The notes under the pieces are model-generated. The model saw only the letters and a list, made by a program, of their open reading frames with translations. It did not search any database and was not told the DNA's origin. DNA of 64,000 nt. Source: Cobetia sp. L2A1 (GTDB taxonomy: Bacteria > Pseudomonadota > Gammaproteobacteria > Pseudomonadales > Halomonadaceae). This document shows, piece by piece, positions 63,522-64,000 of this stretch. Made by a program: the position numbers and the translations under genes. Position 1 is the stretch's first letter. Each line of letters starts with the position of its first letter. Location: positions 496,001-560,000 of the forward strand of contig NZ_CP047025.1 of the NCBI RefSeq assembly GCF_009796845.1, in the 5' to 3' direction.

Positions 63522-64000
63522 ATGACTGATTTCACACTGTATACCGCTGACAACGCCCCGCAGGACAGCAAGCCGCTGCTCGAAAAATCCGTCAAGGCCT
63601 TCGGCATGGTGCCGGGTCTGCACGCAGTGATGGCTGAAGCACCGGGTCTGCTGGAAGGCTATCAGGTACTGCATCAGCTATTCCTTGATAGCAGCTTCGA
63701 CGATGAAGAAACCACCGTTGTGTGGCAGACCATCAACGTCGAGCACAGCTGCCATTATTGCGTACCGGCACATACCGGTATCGCCAAGGCCATGAAGGTT
63801 GATGACGCCATCACCGAAGCGCTGCGCAACGAGACTCCGCTGCCGACCGAGCGTCTGGAAGCCCTGCGCACGTTTACATTGGCAGTCGTGCGTGAACGTG
63901 GCTTCGTCGAAGACGCTACCGTACAAACCTTCCTCGATGCTGGTTACACCAAGCGCAATGTGCTGGAAGTGATTCTGGGTTTGTCCCAGAAGGTGATGAG
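63522..64000 (+). CDS. Carboxymuconolactone decarboxylase/AhpD family protein, partial
   Basis: Reads through the right edge of the window (159 codons seen). EHSCHYCVPAHTGIAKAM carries the CxxC-xxx-H motif of AhpD-like peroxidase or disulfide reductases; AFGMVPGLHAVMAEAPGLLEGYQVL is typical of the family. AAGGAG precedes the ATG. Divergent from tetR, which probably represses it; a role against thiol or peroxide stress is inferred. Confidence 0.88.
   Translation, partial: MTDFTLYTADNAPQDSKPLLEKSVKAFGMVPGLHAVMAEAPGLLEGYQVLHQLFLDSSFDDEETTVVWQTINVEHSCHYCVPAHTGIAKAMKVDDAITEALRNETPLPTERLEALRTFTLAVVRERGFVEDATVQTFLDAGYTKRNVLEVILGLSQKVM

Overview
The window looks like a chromosomal segment of a moderately halophilic gammaproteobacterium, most likely Halomonadaceae (Halomonas or Cobetia type). 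This rests on the high-GC coding style, the recC-recB-recD order, sarcosine-oxidase genes next to purU (glycine betaine catabolism) and the general protein style. The genus is inferred, not proven. The DNA is dense with genes. I see no phage, IS element, rRNA or CRISPR array. One tRNA gene, tRNA-Ile(CAU), lies at about 17.5 kb.

Layout. (1) 0-2.8 kb: end of soxA, then soxG and purU, which handle the one-carbon unit released from sarcosine. (2) 2.8-16.2 kb, minus strand: a complete hydroxamate-siderophore locus. It has a TonB-dependent receptor, a PLP decarboxylase, an N-hydroxylase, a fused acyltransferase/NIS synthetase, an ECF sigma factor and a FhuCDB importer. The three biosynthetic genes match the desABCD/bibABC scheme for cadaverine-type siderophores (desferrioxamine, bisucaberin), with the last two steps fused in one protein. 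(3) 16.4-20.6 kb: YceI-like protein, tRNA-Ile2, PRC-barrel protein, then a lower-GC stretch with three small zinc-ribbon proteins, at least two of them paralogous. (4) 20.7-28.5 kb: M23 peptidase, LysR regulator, glutathionyl-hydroquinone reductase, YaiI, a DeaD helicase with a long leader, and a second PRC-barrel protein. (5) 28.5-47.3 kb: DNA repair genes nfi, sbcD-sbcC and recC-recB-recD, interrupted by a DUF1499 protein and an MHS-type MFS transporter. (6) 47.4-55.6 kb: a FIST-domain sensor coupled to a hybrid histidine kinase (NosP/NahK type), an Nramp metal transporter, a LuxR-type response regulator, and aldehyde and alcohol dehydrogenases, recalling the ethanol-oxidation regulatory region of Pseudomonas. 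(7) 55.6-64 kb: PNPOx-like protein, CreA, a DOPA-dioxygenase-family gene broken by an in-frame TGA, TauE/SafE permease, AstE/AspA-family hydrolase, POT peptide transporter, dusA, and a TetR regulator divergent from an AhpD/CMD-family gene with three matching operators between them.

How it works together. The iron locus makes, re-imports and regulates one siderophore. Fur-like boxes lie before the sigma factor, the receptor and the Nramp gene, and a TGCGAAT core recurs before the decarboxylase, the receptor and the sigma gene. The repair genes form translationally coupled operons (ATGA overlaps). The most interesting items are the fused siderophore synthetase locus with its anti-sigma-less ECF factor, the NosP/NahK-type module beside alcohol-oxidation genes, the zinc-ribbon cluster with competing hairpins, the deaD leader and the TGA-broken dioxygenase.
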